64,000 nucleotides of DNA from Dryas octopetala (Eukaryota > Streptophyta > Magnoliopsida > Rosales > Rosaceae): positions 3,301,825 through 3,365,824 of the forward strand of contig OY992836.1 of the NCBI GenBank assembly GCA_963921425.1, written 5' to 3'. Below, in pieces: positions 37,167-47,999 of the stretch. The notes beneath the pieces were generated by a model. It was not told the DNA's origin, made no database searches, and saw only the letters and a list, made by a program, of their open reading frames with translations. Numbering within the stretch: the first letter of the stretch is position 1; the number at the start of each line of letters is the position of its first letter. The translations under genes were made by a program, and so were the position numbers.

Positions 37167-39737
37167 TGACAGGACCGCCCCCGGATTTCACCCTGAAACC
37201 CGGAGAGATCCTGCGGGAATCCAAAATCAAGGAAAATCCTACCGAAAATTCGGCAGAACCTCCCCTGAAAATGGACTAACCCAAAATTTAAAAACCTGTT
37301 AAAACACTTCTAAGATATCAACCACCTCTACCACAACCACATCATAAATATATAAAACTCAAATCCTTTTTATATCCTTCTGAACTTTCTTCTCAAACAA
37401 CTCTCAATAAACTGAAAATCAATAAAACTGCTCAACTGAGATCGTCGTACTTCAAAACCTTTGCTGTCACAAACCCATAACTTAAAATACTAAACAACTG
37501 AAAACACACACCAAGTCAGATACCCGGAGAGTCTGTCATACATGCGCAGAGCCGAAAATCTGTCATGCGCATGCAGAGCCATAAATAATCTGTCATACAT
37601 GCGCAGAGCCGAGGATCTGTCATGCGCATGCAGAGCCATAAATAATCTGTCATACATGCGCAGAGCCGAGGATCTGTCATACGCATGCAGAGCCATAAAT
37701 AATCTGTCATACATGCGCAGAGCCGAGGATCTGTCATACGCATGCAGAGCCATAAATAATCTGTCATACATGCGCAGAGCCGAGGATCTGTCATACGCAT
37801 GCAGAGCCATAAATAATCTGTCATACATGCGCAGAGCCGAGGATCTGTCATACGCATGCAGAGCAGCCCCCAAAGGGCGAAGCATCCCGACACACGGCCC
37901 AAAGCCTATATGTGTGCCGTGATGGGTCCCAAAGACCTATCCAATCTGATAACCTGAAGGGTACTGCAAAGGTGGTTTGAAAAACCATTTTTCATAACCA
38001 AAATCATAGATCCTCTTTCCACCGCAGACAAATATCATTGTATTTTTCCAAGAAAACTTTAAATCCATAACTTATAGCATAACTCCAATTAAAATCAGAG
38101 TGTATAAACCCAACCAATTCTTTTCGATCGAAAACCGAAAAAAAACAAATAAACCGTATGAAGAAAATCATAAGCTAAAATCCTTTCCAAGCGATATTCA
38201 TCAATTCAACTACGTAAATGACCGAAATACCCTTCACAGTGCCATTGCTCGGATACCAAATCCGGCAGCATAACGGCATCGGAAATGAGATTTCCCAAGT
38301 CTGTGTACCTGTTAAGACCAGACAACCAACAATATACAATAGATGCTTCAAGTAGCTGTTAAACAACCGAAGCGAGCGGCCAGCCACCACACACGGTGGC
38401 TGCCCGGCCATAAGCAGCACACAAAAATAACCCCCAAATAGTCACCAAACCTAAAATTAAGCTACTAGGACCCTAGGAGAATGAAAAAAAAAAATACGAA
38501 AAACCATCCAACCCGCCGCCACAAGTGACGGAGCCGACGGTGGCAGCGGCGGCACAATCCTAGGAATACCCAAATTCATCTCCACATAATCCCAATTACA
38601 TAATAGAACCTTTATTTGCACAAAAACAATTCAAATTCAACTCCATATTCAAGAAATTCGAAATAGGCAAAACCCCTAAAAATTGAATTTCTAAAATCTT
38701 AAAGTTTGACATCAACACCTTAGGGGAAAGATTACCCGTACCTAGAGGATCGATTCTCGTAACTGGATCGACGGCCAATCATCGCCGGAAACGCCGGAAT
38801 CGGCGGCGGAAGCCAGCGGCTGACTTGGCTTCCCGAGCTCATTGCTCTGTCGTGGAGCGTCGTCTGGATGAACGGAGCCCATGGTTGAACTCGCCGTGGT
38901 GAGAGGAAGAGGACCCAGTAGGTCCGGTGTCCCGTCGTCGCCGGAAAATGTGATCGCCGGCGAGCTCATTTCTCTGTCATTGCATCGATTCTCCGTTTAC
39001 GGTGGTCGGCCGGCGAAGGGGAAGGCTGCTGGGGGTCGGCGATGGCGAGGGGAAGTCGCCTGTGCCCGTCGTTGGTCATGGGTTGGCCGGATGGTGAATC
39101 TGCCGAGAGAGAGGACCGGCGAAGAAAGAGGAGAGGAGAGACAAGATAGAGACTCGGGGAGAGAGAGAGAACTCAGAGAATGGGTGGTCGGCGTCGGGGT
39201 GCTCGCCGGAGGTCGAGGTTGGCGATGGCTAGCCGGCGATGGTGGTTGTGAGGGGGGGGTGTGTGCTCCCGGAGAAAGATTCGGGGGGGGGGGAGAGAAA
39301 AAAATATAGAGAGAGGGAGAGTATTCCCGAAATTTCTAGAGAGAGAGATCCCCCTTCAAAATCTGATTTTTGGGTATTAAAATCCCATTTTTATAAATTT
39401 ACAATATTGCCCTTCACTTCACACGCTCATATCTCTCAAACCGTAACTCAGATCGACGCGTGGTACGTGTCTATGAAATCGTGGGCTCGAAACCTATTCA
39501 ACGGACCCAAAGTCAAAATCGAAAGCCCATTTATTTTAAAAGTCAACTTTGGGTCAAGCTTAAATTAAAACAAAAATAAATAAATAATTCAAAACTTTAA
39601 ATCAAAACCCTTTTTATTTTTCAAATAAATCTCAAAATCTTTAAAATACAAATTAACATCCTTAAAAAAAAATCTCTTAAAAATATAGTTAAATAAAAAT
39701 TTAAATTTCTAGTGAAAATTTTGGTCGGGTCGTTACA
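37167..39737 (-). mobile_element. Solo LTR S4 (Tekay-like, minus) inside the MITE
   Basis: Starts TGACAGGACCGCCCCCGG at 37167 and ends GGTCGGGTCGTTACA at 39737, 2571 bp. Perfect 5-bp TSD CGCTC at 37162-37166 and 39738-39742. It shares long blocks with S1. It contains the 57-bp minisatellite (37531-37866). GC-rich LTR frames such as 38881-39309 are not genes. Confidence 0.95.
37531..37866. repeat. 57-bp minisatellite in S4, about six copies
   Basis: The unit is two related halves, CTGTCATACATGCGCAGAGC plus CGAGGAT, and CTGTCATACGCATGCAGAGC plus CATAAATAAT (27 and 30 bp). Period is exactly 57 bp, a multiple of three, so three frames stay open through the array and give false 126-131-codon frames with 19-residue repeats. 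Copies are nearly identical. Confidence 0.97.
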
Positions 39738-40561
39738 CGCTCATTTAGCGGGAAATGAGCGACACGGGTCCACCTAACTCCTGACACAAGCCCACAAACT
39801 CTCTCTCTCTCTCTCTATTATTATTAAATTGTGGGCCCGTGTCGCTCATTTGGCGGAAAATGTTTGTTGAGATAGCGCCACGTCGCCAAGTAATCCGGGT
39901 CAGCAAAAGCCAAGCTGTCATTTAACTGATCTCTCAACGAATCAATGGACAGAAACTCATTTTTCAATTTAGATAATAGATCAGGTGTATATTTGAAATA
40001 TTTTAAAGTTCATGGACCCCGTTGAAATAGCTTATATAGTTATGTGTCTAAATTGAATTTATGCCTTATTTTTATTTTGTAGGATTTTAATTTGAAAAGC
40101 TCAAAAATAGAATAAGAGAGAAGAGAAAAAAGAAAGCCTTAAAGAAAACCAAAAGAAGAAATTATGAAAAGGAGCCCAGCCCAAGACAAAAAAAGAAAGA
40201 ATGAAGAAGAAGACTGAAGCCCATTTCGCACTAGCCCAAGCCTCTGGGAGGCGAAGAGTCACACGGAGGGAGGAAGCTTCCTCGCGTCTCTCTTTGTCCA
40301 CTTTTCCTCACACGCTCCAGAAGCCAGCCGCTCAAGCCGTTGCCTTCCCCTCTCTCTCTCTCTCACGCTTCCCCATGCACCCAGCCAAGTCGAGCCGCAT
40401 GCCTTTTCTTCTTTTCGTGCAACAGCAGTCACGCCCAAGAGATTGCCTTGATTAATCTTCCTCCCAGCCACTCACGTGACGCCACGTGGCAAGTTTGGGC
40501 AGCTGGTTCTAGCTGTTTCTAGCCCTCTCTCTCACACAATGGTGACCCTCTCTTGTGTTGA

Positions 40562-41436
40562 TGTCACACCCTGAACCTCGGGTATGCAACAAAGGCACCT
40601 ACCTTAAATGCCCCAAGAGATTAATACCACTAAATAAAATATTAATCTCCCAAGATACTCAAGGCGGGTTAAGCCTTTTCGGTTTAGTACGAGTTGGATC
40701 AAAGATAATAAATAGCGAAAAACATGTGAAGTAAAAATAAAACTTCTTTATAAAACCAATCCCTAAGGTTACGGTAGTTCATTGCAACCTTGAAAAATTA
40801 CATAAATTCGAAATACATAGCAGACATAGAATAAAGGTTTCAAAGCTACGCAAACGTAAAATCAAAGTAACTAACTCAAAATCATCTCTAATCAATGGAG
40901 GAAAGATCAATAAAACATATTCGATACGAGATAACAATCAAATGACATCACCAATCAAATCTAAGAAGTTGAACCCAAGGTCATCGACAAGGCTAGCTTA
41001 ACTCTCAAACCTATCATACAAACATAATAATAGCATGTTATAATAATTTAAAATTACACACACACACACACACACACAATAGTCCATAGTCAGGAACGTA
41101 GAATAAATTCATCTACCTGAAATCCAATGTTCTTCACATGTTCTTTTACACAGCCTATGCATCCTCATCCGTCTCGAATCCATTACCTTCTTGTCATGTC
41201 ACAAAGAAATCCTTCAATAACTAGTGTTCCTAGTGTCTGACAATACGAAAACTTAGTCAAAAGTTAAGTTCAACACAATCTCGTTATGACTCATCCTTTT
41301 AAGTCACACATCCCTAAAGACTCTAGTTCTAAATGGACAAAACTATATTCTTTAGGGTTTCTAAATTTTAAGTTTTATCTTAAAGTCAAATGTGGATGTG
41401 TTTTATTAGAAAAAAATAAACATCTATTTCATTTCA
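40562..41436 (-). repeat. LTR-like fragment of a second Gypsy family
   Basis: Starts TGTCACACCCTGAACC at 40562, a start common in plant Gypsy LTRs. It is AT-rich with a CTACCTGAAATCC motif near 41116 and an (AC)n run. No second end or TSD was found; it stops where Athila LTR sequence begins. Family and orientation are uncertain. Confidence 0.4.
41056..41078. repeat. (AC)n microsatellite
   Basis: About 11 uninterrupted AC dinucleotides. Confidence 0.95.
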
Positions 41437-41882
41437 AGTATACGCGCAAGTGCACGAATCGCATCAGTAGCAAAGCGTATAAGCACGAGGTCGATCCCAC
41501 AGGGAATGGTTAATACACAACAAATCAATTCAATTAATCAATAGAATAACTAAATGGGGGTTTTTGGAAAGATGGAAACACACGCACACATCAACACACG
41601 CACACACTCTTTATTCTATCTTGCAATGTTAAGTTTTCAGTTTCAAATCAGATAACCATGCAATAACCATCCAAGGCTAATGACAATTAATTTGAACACA
41701 ATGTATTAAAGTTTGACTGCTAAAAAGGTTTGACTAGTTACTTTCTCGCAATTGTTCTCCTAAGGCATAAACTAAGAGCTTCTTGGGCCTTCCTTAATCA
41801 ATTAACTTACATGTTTCCTAGTTCAAGCTAAGGTAGCTGTTACCCATGCAAGAGTCATTAAGATCCGTGAGAACGTCGACAC
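41437..41882 (-). repeat. Athila LTR fragment
   Basis: Colinear with the A2 LTR from about 23845 to 24330: GCAAGTGCACGAATCGC, GAGGTCGATCCCACAGGGAA, CTAAGAGCTTCTTGGGCCTT and GTTACCCATGCAAGAGTC are shared. It is clearly diverged from both A2 LTRs, so it is an independent older copy. Confidence 0.85.
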
Positions 41883-41891
41883 CGCCATAGG

Positions 41892-42110
41892 GTGAAAAAG
41901 AAGGCTGGAAAAACCGAAATGCAGTGTTTTCTAAGTAAGTTATCTAAACACAAATACTTTGAGTGGCATAGATGTTCTAGTGGTAATGATATTGTGACTG
42001 ATTTGTTTTGGAGCCACCCTGGGTGTGTTGATCTCTTACGTGCATTTCCACATGTATTAATCATGATCGAATTGCATGTATAAGACTAATAGATATCATT
42101 TGCCCACATG
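41892..42110 (+). pseudogene. MULE/FAR1-type transposase fragment
   Basis: The frame from about 41940 reads KHKYFEWHRCSSGNDIVTDL, then FWSHPGCVDLLRAFPHVLIM (to about 42066), and after a frameshift YKTNRYHLP (42079-42105). The DLFWSHP...LLRAFPHVLIM...YKTNRY order is that of the MULE transposase catalytic domain (RNase H-like DDE), around the first catalytic aspartate. Only about 65 residues survive, with a frameshift and stops. The Athila LTR fragment abuts on the left. Confidence 0.8.
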
Positions 42111-42164
42111 AGAATGGAGTCTTAAATTGTAAATAGGACAGATAGATAGAACATCAACCTCTAG

Positions 42165-42666
42165 GTACCTTACCTCAAACCCGGACATAGACCCCAAGCC
42201 CCATATTTTCGATAAGGACTCTGTATCCCACATTCCAAGTCCAAAGACCCGAACCATGGACTCTATATCACGGACAAGGACCTTCAGTCAAAAACCCATG
42301 ACTTGAAACAAGACTCCGAGCACCAAATCCCAGACACAAGACCTCAACTACAAGCCCCGTATGTCAGACTCGAGGCCCAAACCCCGAACCTCATACTTGT
42401 ATTCCATGTGCTAGACCCAACCCCCAACTCCTGGATCTCAAACCCCGAGATGAGGTATCCCACTCCAAGCTCGGGTCATGGATCCCAACCTTAGGTGGAC
42501 TGTGACCCTGCACCCTATATTTTGAATCCCAAAACCTGAACCCAGGCCCAGACCTTGAACCTAAACCTCGAACCCTAGACATTGGACCTGGACCTCAATA
42601 CCGAGACTTCGAACTCAAAACCTGAGCCCGAACACCAGACCTCAAGAACTGAGCCCAATCCTGAGA
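42165..42666. repeat. C-rich degenerate repeat (ACCCCGAACCT-like)
   Basis: About 500 bp of loosely periodic words such as CCCGAACC, CCCAAACC, GACCTCAA and CCCCAAGC on the plus strand, with strong strand asymmetry (C and A over G and T). No fixed period; words recur every 10-20 bp. It is reminiscent of a decayed minisatellite. Short open frames on both strands follow from the absence of T-rich codons. Confidence 0.7.
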
Positions 42667-43041
42667 CAGTAAAAAGCGAAGTGTGGTTGCACTTTCAAGT
42701 ACTTAAACTGAATATAGGGCTTTGGCACATGCAGTCACCAAAGTGTTATGGGTTCCCTCTCTTCCTCAAAACATGGGAGTTGATGTGGTGCCACCATGAA
42801 GACGTATTTTGATAGTAAGGCTATGATTTTCATTGCTAGTAATCCAGTCTTTCGTGAGCGTACTAATAACTCAGCTCAAATTCAAAACAATTGCATATAA
42901 CCCGTAGATTTTTCCAACACATGGTAACTTCACCATTTATTTTCCACACTGTTGTTCCCTTTGTTGTTGAAAATTGGTTAAAACCAGCCAAACCATACTT
43001 TGTCCAAACATGCAATTTACAAAAGAATAAATGTATCCAAC
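42667..43041. other. No feature recognised
   Basis: Sequence between the C-rich repeat and the last recognisable TOP3A exon. No following TOP3A exon (the part after the zinc-finger GFPQ) was found here on the minus strand. Confidence 0.45.
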
Positions 43042-44532
43042 CTGAGGAAAACCCAAGCATCCAACCATGAAATTTCCATCCTGTAAAAAGGGAGCAAACA
43101 GTTTCATAAGAAAAAAAAAAAAAAAAAGTTGAAATTGCTTACAAATGGTTGGCGATTTCCATAAATAAACATGCTAAAGTTACTACAAAGTTATGAGCAC
43201 CAAGCCATAAAGGAAAATAAAATCCAGATGCCTGCAAAATAGTTTATTAATGACAAAGCATAAGTATATAAAAATTAGGAATACACTATAAATATACTAC
43301 TTGAATTATAAATCAAGTTAATAAAACAATAGTGAGAAACTCAGTAAATCAACAAATCCCACTTAATTTGGGTTAGGTTTTTTTGTGCAACAGGGTAACC
43401 AGATCCCCTTCCTTCACCAATGGCTCATATTGTAATAGCAAAAGATAAGAATCAAAGAAAGGGTGCAATACCAAATGAAGTCTATGACATATTCTAATGT
43501 TACTAGTCAGACCTTTTCTTTTTTCAGTCAAAAGTACAATGGTTTTCCTCAAATGTTAAATATCTTAACTTTCATTCTGCATGTCAGTTTGTCATGGAAA
43601 TTTGTATTTTTGGAAATCATTTGTCGAGATCTATCAAGCAAAACTCATGATGAAAATAAAACCATGTAGGAAAAATGAGGATAATGTATCAGTTCACATA
43701 TACATTATCCTAATATGAAAAAGTGAATTATATTTGTTAAAGACGATGCATCTGTGAATCTGTTATACAAATACATTTTCATGAAAAAGCGAATTATGTT
43801 GCATCAGGAAGATAAAGTGTTTTCCTATCACAATAGCATATACATGAGAGATTAATTCGCTTTTTATTACAAAATTTTATATTCATTATGGGTATTGTTT
43901 GACAGATCTCAAAAAATGCTCTGAGAAAAGAATTTATGAAAAACAGATATGTCAAATGAAGGTTATGATACTTTAAAGTTTCAGAAAATTGGGCACAGAT
44001 AAATATGGTGTGGTAGTAGTGTCTGTTAACTTGATAAGGGGATGACATTTTCGTTGTTCTTAGTTATAGTCAATAAGATGTGCAACTTATGTCAACAACG
44101 ATTTCAAATCATGGAGAAAAGTGGAATCAGCAAAACTGCAAAGATAATGATGCAACAACTTTTGTCTCAGTATCATTGAACTAAGTACAGTGTAGAAAGC
44201 CCGTCAGGAGAAAAAGAGAAAAAAAAGAAGAAGAAGAAGCTGTATTGTGGCTGCTAATAATATTTCATACAAGTTTAAGACCAAATATATTTTACAAACC
44301 GTAAAAGGAATTCATTATGAGAGTGTGGAGAAACACAAGTTTGATAAACAAAAGCATCAAATTTTCCCAAAATTTTCAGGTGGAAGATGAACTTGTGATG
44401 ATGAAGCTTATGGATGTAGGATGGCTGAGACTGAGAAATTTTTTTAGCAAGAAACTTCATGAAAATCAAAAAGAACTCGCTCAAGCAAAATGTACGGCAG
44501 AAAACAATAAGGAACTATAATTAAAAAAAAAA

Positions 44533-44553
44533 ACACACACACACACACACACA
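44533..44553. repeat. (AC)n microsatellite
   Basis: About ten AC dinucleotides after a poly(A) run, within the TOP3A intron. Confidence 0.95.
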
Positions 44554-45316
44554 ACTTGATTGCTAAAGGCACATTCACTGAAAACCTGAAAGGTGATGCT
44601 TCAGATTGTACACAGCTGCAGTGCCATGAATCTGTCAGATGGGGAGTAGCTCGAAGAAGCCACCATCATGGTTATAGTTTTGGTTCAGAATCCATAAAAC
44701 TGACGCTTGAACATATTCTTGCTATAACACTTTATAAAGGACTTACTAGTAACAAAATTGAATTAAAGATATTTATGATATCAATCATTACCCTATTTTG
44801 CTTAAGCACCATATCTGCTTCCTGGCAAAGTCCACATCGCCGAATGAAAACTCCAGATGCATGCTGACCATCTCCACCAGATCTATTAGATCTGCATAAA
44901 GGTGAACGATGTATCATCTTACAAAAATACATATAGTCCAGAAACAGGAGGAAAGTAAAATTACCTCTCAAAGATTATACCCATGGCTTCAAAGAGTTTT
45001 ACTTTGTTCAACCTCGCCTGCAAATATTACCAGATTTTGGAATAATCAGTCTTTAAATCCATCGACAAACCGAAATTTCCTTCTTTTTTTTTTTTTTTTT
45101 TTTTTGCAGCCAGAAACATTGATAACAGATGGAAGGAGCGACTAATCAGCAATATGACACCAAGATTTAGATGGTTTTGGTGTCAATGAGAACTGTTGAG
45201 ATATTTGAAAAGCTTTTGTGGGGATATTATTCCTTTTTAATTTAATGGGATAAATGAATTGGTTTCGAAAACACACCCTTAAAACATTTAGGAAACCTAG
45301 CTATAGGAACTTGGGT

Positions 45317-45350
<34 letters not shown>

Positions 45351-45604
45351 AGAATCATACAGTGTGGTGTGTACACAAAAAGATTTTAAATTTACCATAA
45401 GAAACTTTTCCTTTTTTTGATAGGACCATTATAATACTTATCCTTAATGAAATTAAAAAGATTTTGCACACTAGAAATTCAAGTTTCAAAACCATATACG
45501 TATCAACAGCATGCAGTGTTTTCATCCTATGTGTCATATATTCATCATAATATACTACTTAATGAAACTTGCATGTTTTTTTTGTTTTGGCCAGGAATGA
45601 AACT

Positions 45605-45964
45605 TATTAGAGTTAATTAAGGCTTTTGCCTGATAACCAAGTTTCTGTTTTAGTTAGTTAATTAAAAATGTCATTGCTTAGTTGGCATTGCCTCATAGGG
45701 TGATGTTTGCATTGCTGTAAGAGCTCATAGGCTCGTGTGTGTGGTAACGGTCTTAAGGCTGCTACTATGTCGTTTTGTATAACAGATTTCTTGGAATGGA
45801 ATATAGTCTGCTGGGGCGTGCATCTTGCATACTTAAGCATGACATTTTCGTGTACCTTCTTCCTTTTCCCTTCTCATTGCTCTGAAATTCTCTCTGTAAC
45901 TCTCTGCTCTCTTTAGCCTTCATTCCTAGTTACATTCCAGGCACCATATACAGCAAATCCAACA
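45605..45964 (+). repeat. Copia 5' LTR
   Basis: 360 bp, begins TATTAGAGTTAATTAAGG and ends AATCCAACA. Confidence 0.97.
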
Positions 45965-45981
45965 TGGTATCAGAGCCCAGG
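45965..45981 (+). other. Copia primer-binding site (initiator tRNA-Met)
   Basis: TGGTATCAGAGCCCAGG directly after the LTR. The first 12 bases are complementary to the 3' end of plant initiator tRNA-Met. Confidence 0.9.
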
Positions 45982-46058
45982 TTGGTTCTGTGACTGGGCG
46001 TTGTACTGTGTGAGTGAGCTAGAGTAAAACAGAGGTACAAATCCATCTAGATCTAGGC

Positions 46059-47999
46059 ATGGCTGGGTCTGGAAGTGGTGAGCTACGAGCTCCCATTTTT
46101 GATGGTACTGAGTATGAGTTTTGGAAGGTGCGCATGGTGACTATCTTCAAATCACATGGCATCTGGAAGTTAGTAGAAAAAGGGATTACAATCCCAGAAG
46201 CAAAGAAGAAGAAGGAGAAGGCTAAGAAGGAAGGAGACTCCAGCATCGATGAGGAGGATGAACTGGAAGCTTACATGGAGGAGCAGAATATGAAAGATGC
46301 AAAGGCATTGGGCATCATTCAAGGGGCTGTATCCAAAGAGATTTTCTCTCGGATTATCAACCAAGACACTGCCAATGGAGCTTGGGATCTTCTACAAACA
46401 GAATACCATGGTGATGAACAATCCAGGTCAGTTAAATTGCAAAGTCTGAGGAAGGAATTTGAATACATGAGAATGAGGGAGAGTGAAGCATTGTCTGAAT
46501 ACTCTACTCGTTTCTTTGATTTAACTAACCAAATGGAAAAATATGGTGAATGCTTGTCTCAACAAAGAATGGTGCAGAAGGTCTTAATCAGTGTAACTAA
46601 AGTCTATGATCCTATGTGTGTGGTGCTCGAAAGAACTAGTGACTTAAATTCTGTGTCTGTAAATGAAGTATTTGCCTCTCTCAAAAGTTATGAGTTAAGG
46701 CTAAGCAGGCATGAAGAAGATGATGAGAAGGTGGAAAGGGCTTTTTCTAGTATGAATGTTGGCTCCAAAGGACAGAACAATCAAGCAAAACCTCACAACC
46801 ATGATGGGGGAAAAAGAAACTTCAAGAGCTGGAAGGGAAAACCAAAGAAATGGGATAACAAGGTTCAATCCAATTTGAGACCAGGAGGTGACACAGGGAA
46901 GGCAAAATGCAAAGTGTGTGATAAGGCTCACTATGGAGAGTGCTGGTTCAAGGGAAAAGTGAAATGCTACAATTGTGATAGGTTTGGGCATGTAATGAAG
47001 GATTGCCATCAACCACACAAGAAGGGACAGATTGCTAATTATGCAAACCAAGTCCATGAACCTGCCACAATGTTCTATGCATGCCACAAAGCCTCTGTGG
47101 AGAAAGAGCAAGGTGTTTGGTATCTAGATAGTGGCTGCAGCAATCATATGACTAGCCATGAGTCACTTCTGATCAACATTGACAGAAGTATGAAATGCAA
47201 AATAAAGATGGGGACTGGAGACATTGTGGAATCAACTGGGAAGGGAGTCTTGCCTGTGCAAACCAAGGGAGGAACAAGGTATATCACAGAAGTTATGATT
47301 GTGCCAGGATTAGATGAAAATCTTCTCAGTGTTGGACAAATGGTGGAGCATGGTTACTGGCTGGTATTTGGTGAGTACATGGTGACCATTTATGAAGATA
47401 AGAGCATGAAAGCTCCTGTGGCAGCAGTTCAAATGAAAGGGAATAGGTGTTTCCCACTTGTACTCGAGGACATAAGTCCAATGATGGCAAAGAAGGCCAC
47501 AGTGACTGGTTCAAACTGGAAATGGCATAAGAGACTTGGCCATTTGAATTTCGAGAGCATGCTGCAATTGCAGGACAAAGCAATGGTGATTGGCTTACCA
47601 AAACTCACAAAAGGAGAGCATGTCTGTGAAGGATGTGCTTTGAGCAAAAGTCACAGGGAAGCATTTGATAAAGGGAAGACTGTTAGAGCTATTGATCTGC
47701 TAGAATTGGTTCACACAGATGTCTGTGGACCAATGTCAGAAACTTTGGGAGGAAACAAGTATTTCCTCACATTCATTGATGACAAATCAAGAATGTGCTG
47801 GGTATACTTTTTGAGACAAAAGTCAGATGTGTTCACTGTATTCAGAAAGTTTAAAGCAATGGTGGAACTTCAGTGTGGTTACAAAATGAAGAAAGTAAGA
47901 AGTGACAGAGGGGGAGAGTATACCTCAATGGAGTTTGAGAAGTTCTGTGAAGATTTTGGAATAGAAAAGCAACTCACTGTTGCTTATTCTTCTCAGTAG
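46059..47999 (+). pseudogene. Copia polyprotein part 1: gag, protease, integrase
   Basis: Starts MAGSGSGELRAPIFDGTEYE. Gag (UBN2 type) spans residues 1-240. A CCHC zinc knuckle (CYNCDRFGHVMKDC) lies at about residues 302-315. Aspartic protease follows with WYLDSGCSNHM at about 355. The integrase pre-domain WHKRLGHLNFESM (about 488) leads to CEGCALSKSH, and the core has HTDVCGPM, FIDDKSR and RSDRGGEY (about 620). It ends at a TAG (47997-47999) just before NGVAERKNRT, the conserved integrase stretch that must be read through. It is otherwise fully open, consistent with recent activity. Confidence 0.96.

Larger units (their letters stand above)
36745..40065. mobile_element. Mutator-like MITE, split by solo LTR S4
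   Basis: Ends are GGTATAAATTCAATTTAGAC (36745) and its near complement ending AATTTATGCC (40065). Perfect 9-bp TSD TTATTTTTA at 36736-36744 and 40066-40074. Complementarity runs well over 150 bp inward, with the CAACGGGGTCCACGAACTTT and CCAAGCTGTCATTTAACTG regions paired. With S4 and its duplicated CGCTC removed the element is 745 bp. There is no coding capacity. The 9-bp duplication and long terminal inverted repeats place it with Mutator-like (MULE) non-autonomous elements. Confidence 0.9.
36576..40561 (+). repeat. A1 3' LTR, split by MITE and S4, truncated
   Basis: Left piece 36576-36744 and right piece 40075-40561 flank the MITE insertion. The right piece includes a GAAGCCCATTTCGCACTAGC stretch and CT-rich runs typical of Athila LTRs. 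It is truncated at 40562 by another LTR-like sequence. The exact start is not fixed because no TG start is obvious. Confidence 0.5.

Noticed and set aside
37531-37866. Possible CRISPR-like array of regular repeats
   Set aside because: The units are contiguous tandem repeats without unique spacers, in a plant retrotransposon LTR.
37490-37922. Long repeat-protein frames on both strands in the 57-bp array
   Set aside because: The period is divisible by three and the unit lacks stops in three frames. The array is inside a solo LTR with TSDs, so these are by-products.
38881-39309. 142-codon Gly/Arg-rich frame
   Set aside because: GC-rich part of solo LTR S4, with low-complexity GA runs.
42303-42812. 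Short Pro/Asn-rich frames in the C-rich repeat
   Set aside because: They follow from biased base composition, exist on both strands and match nothing.
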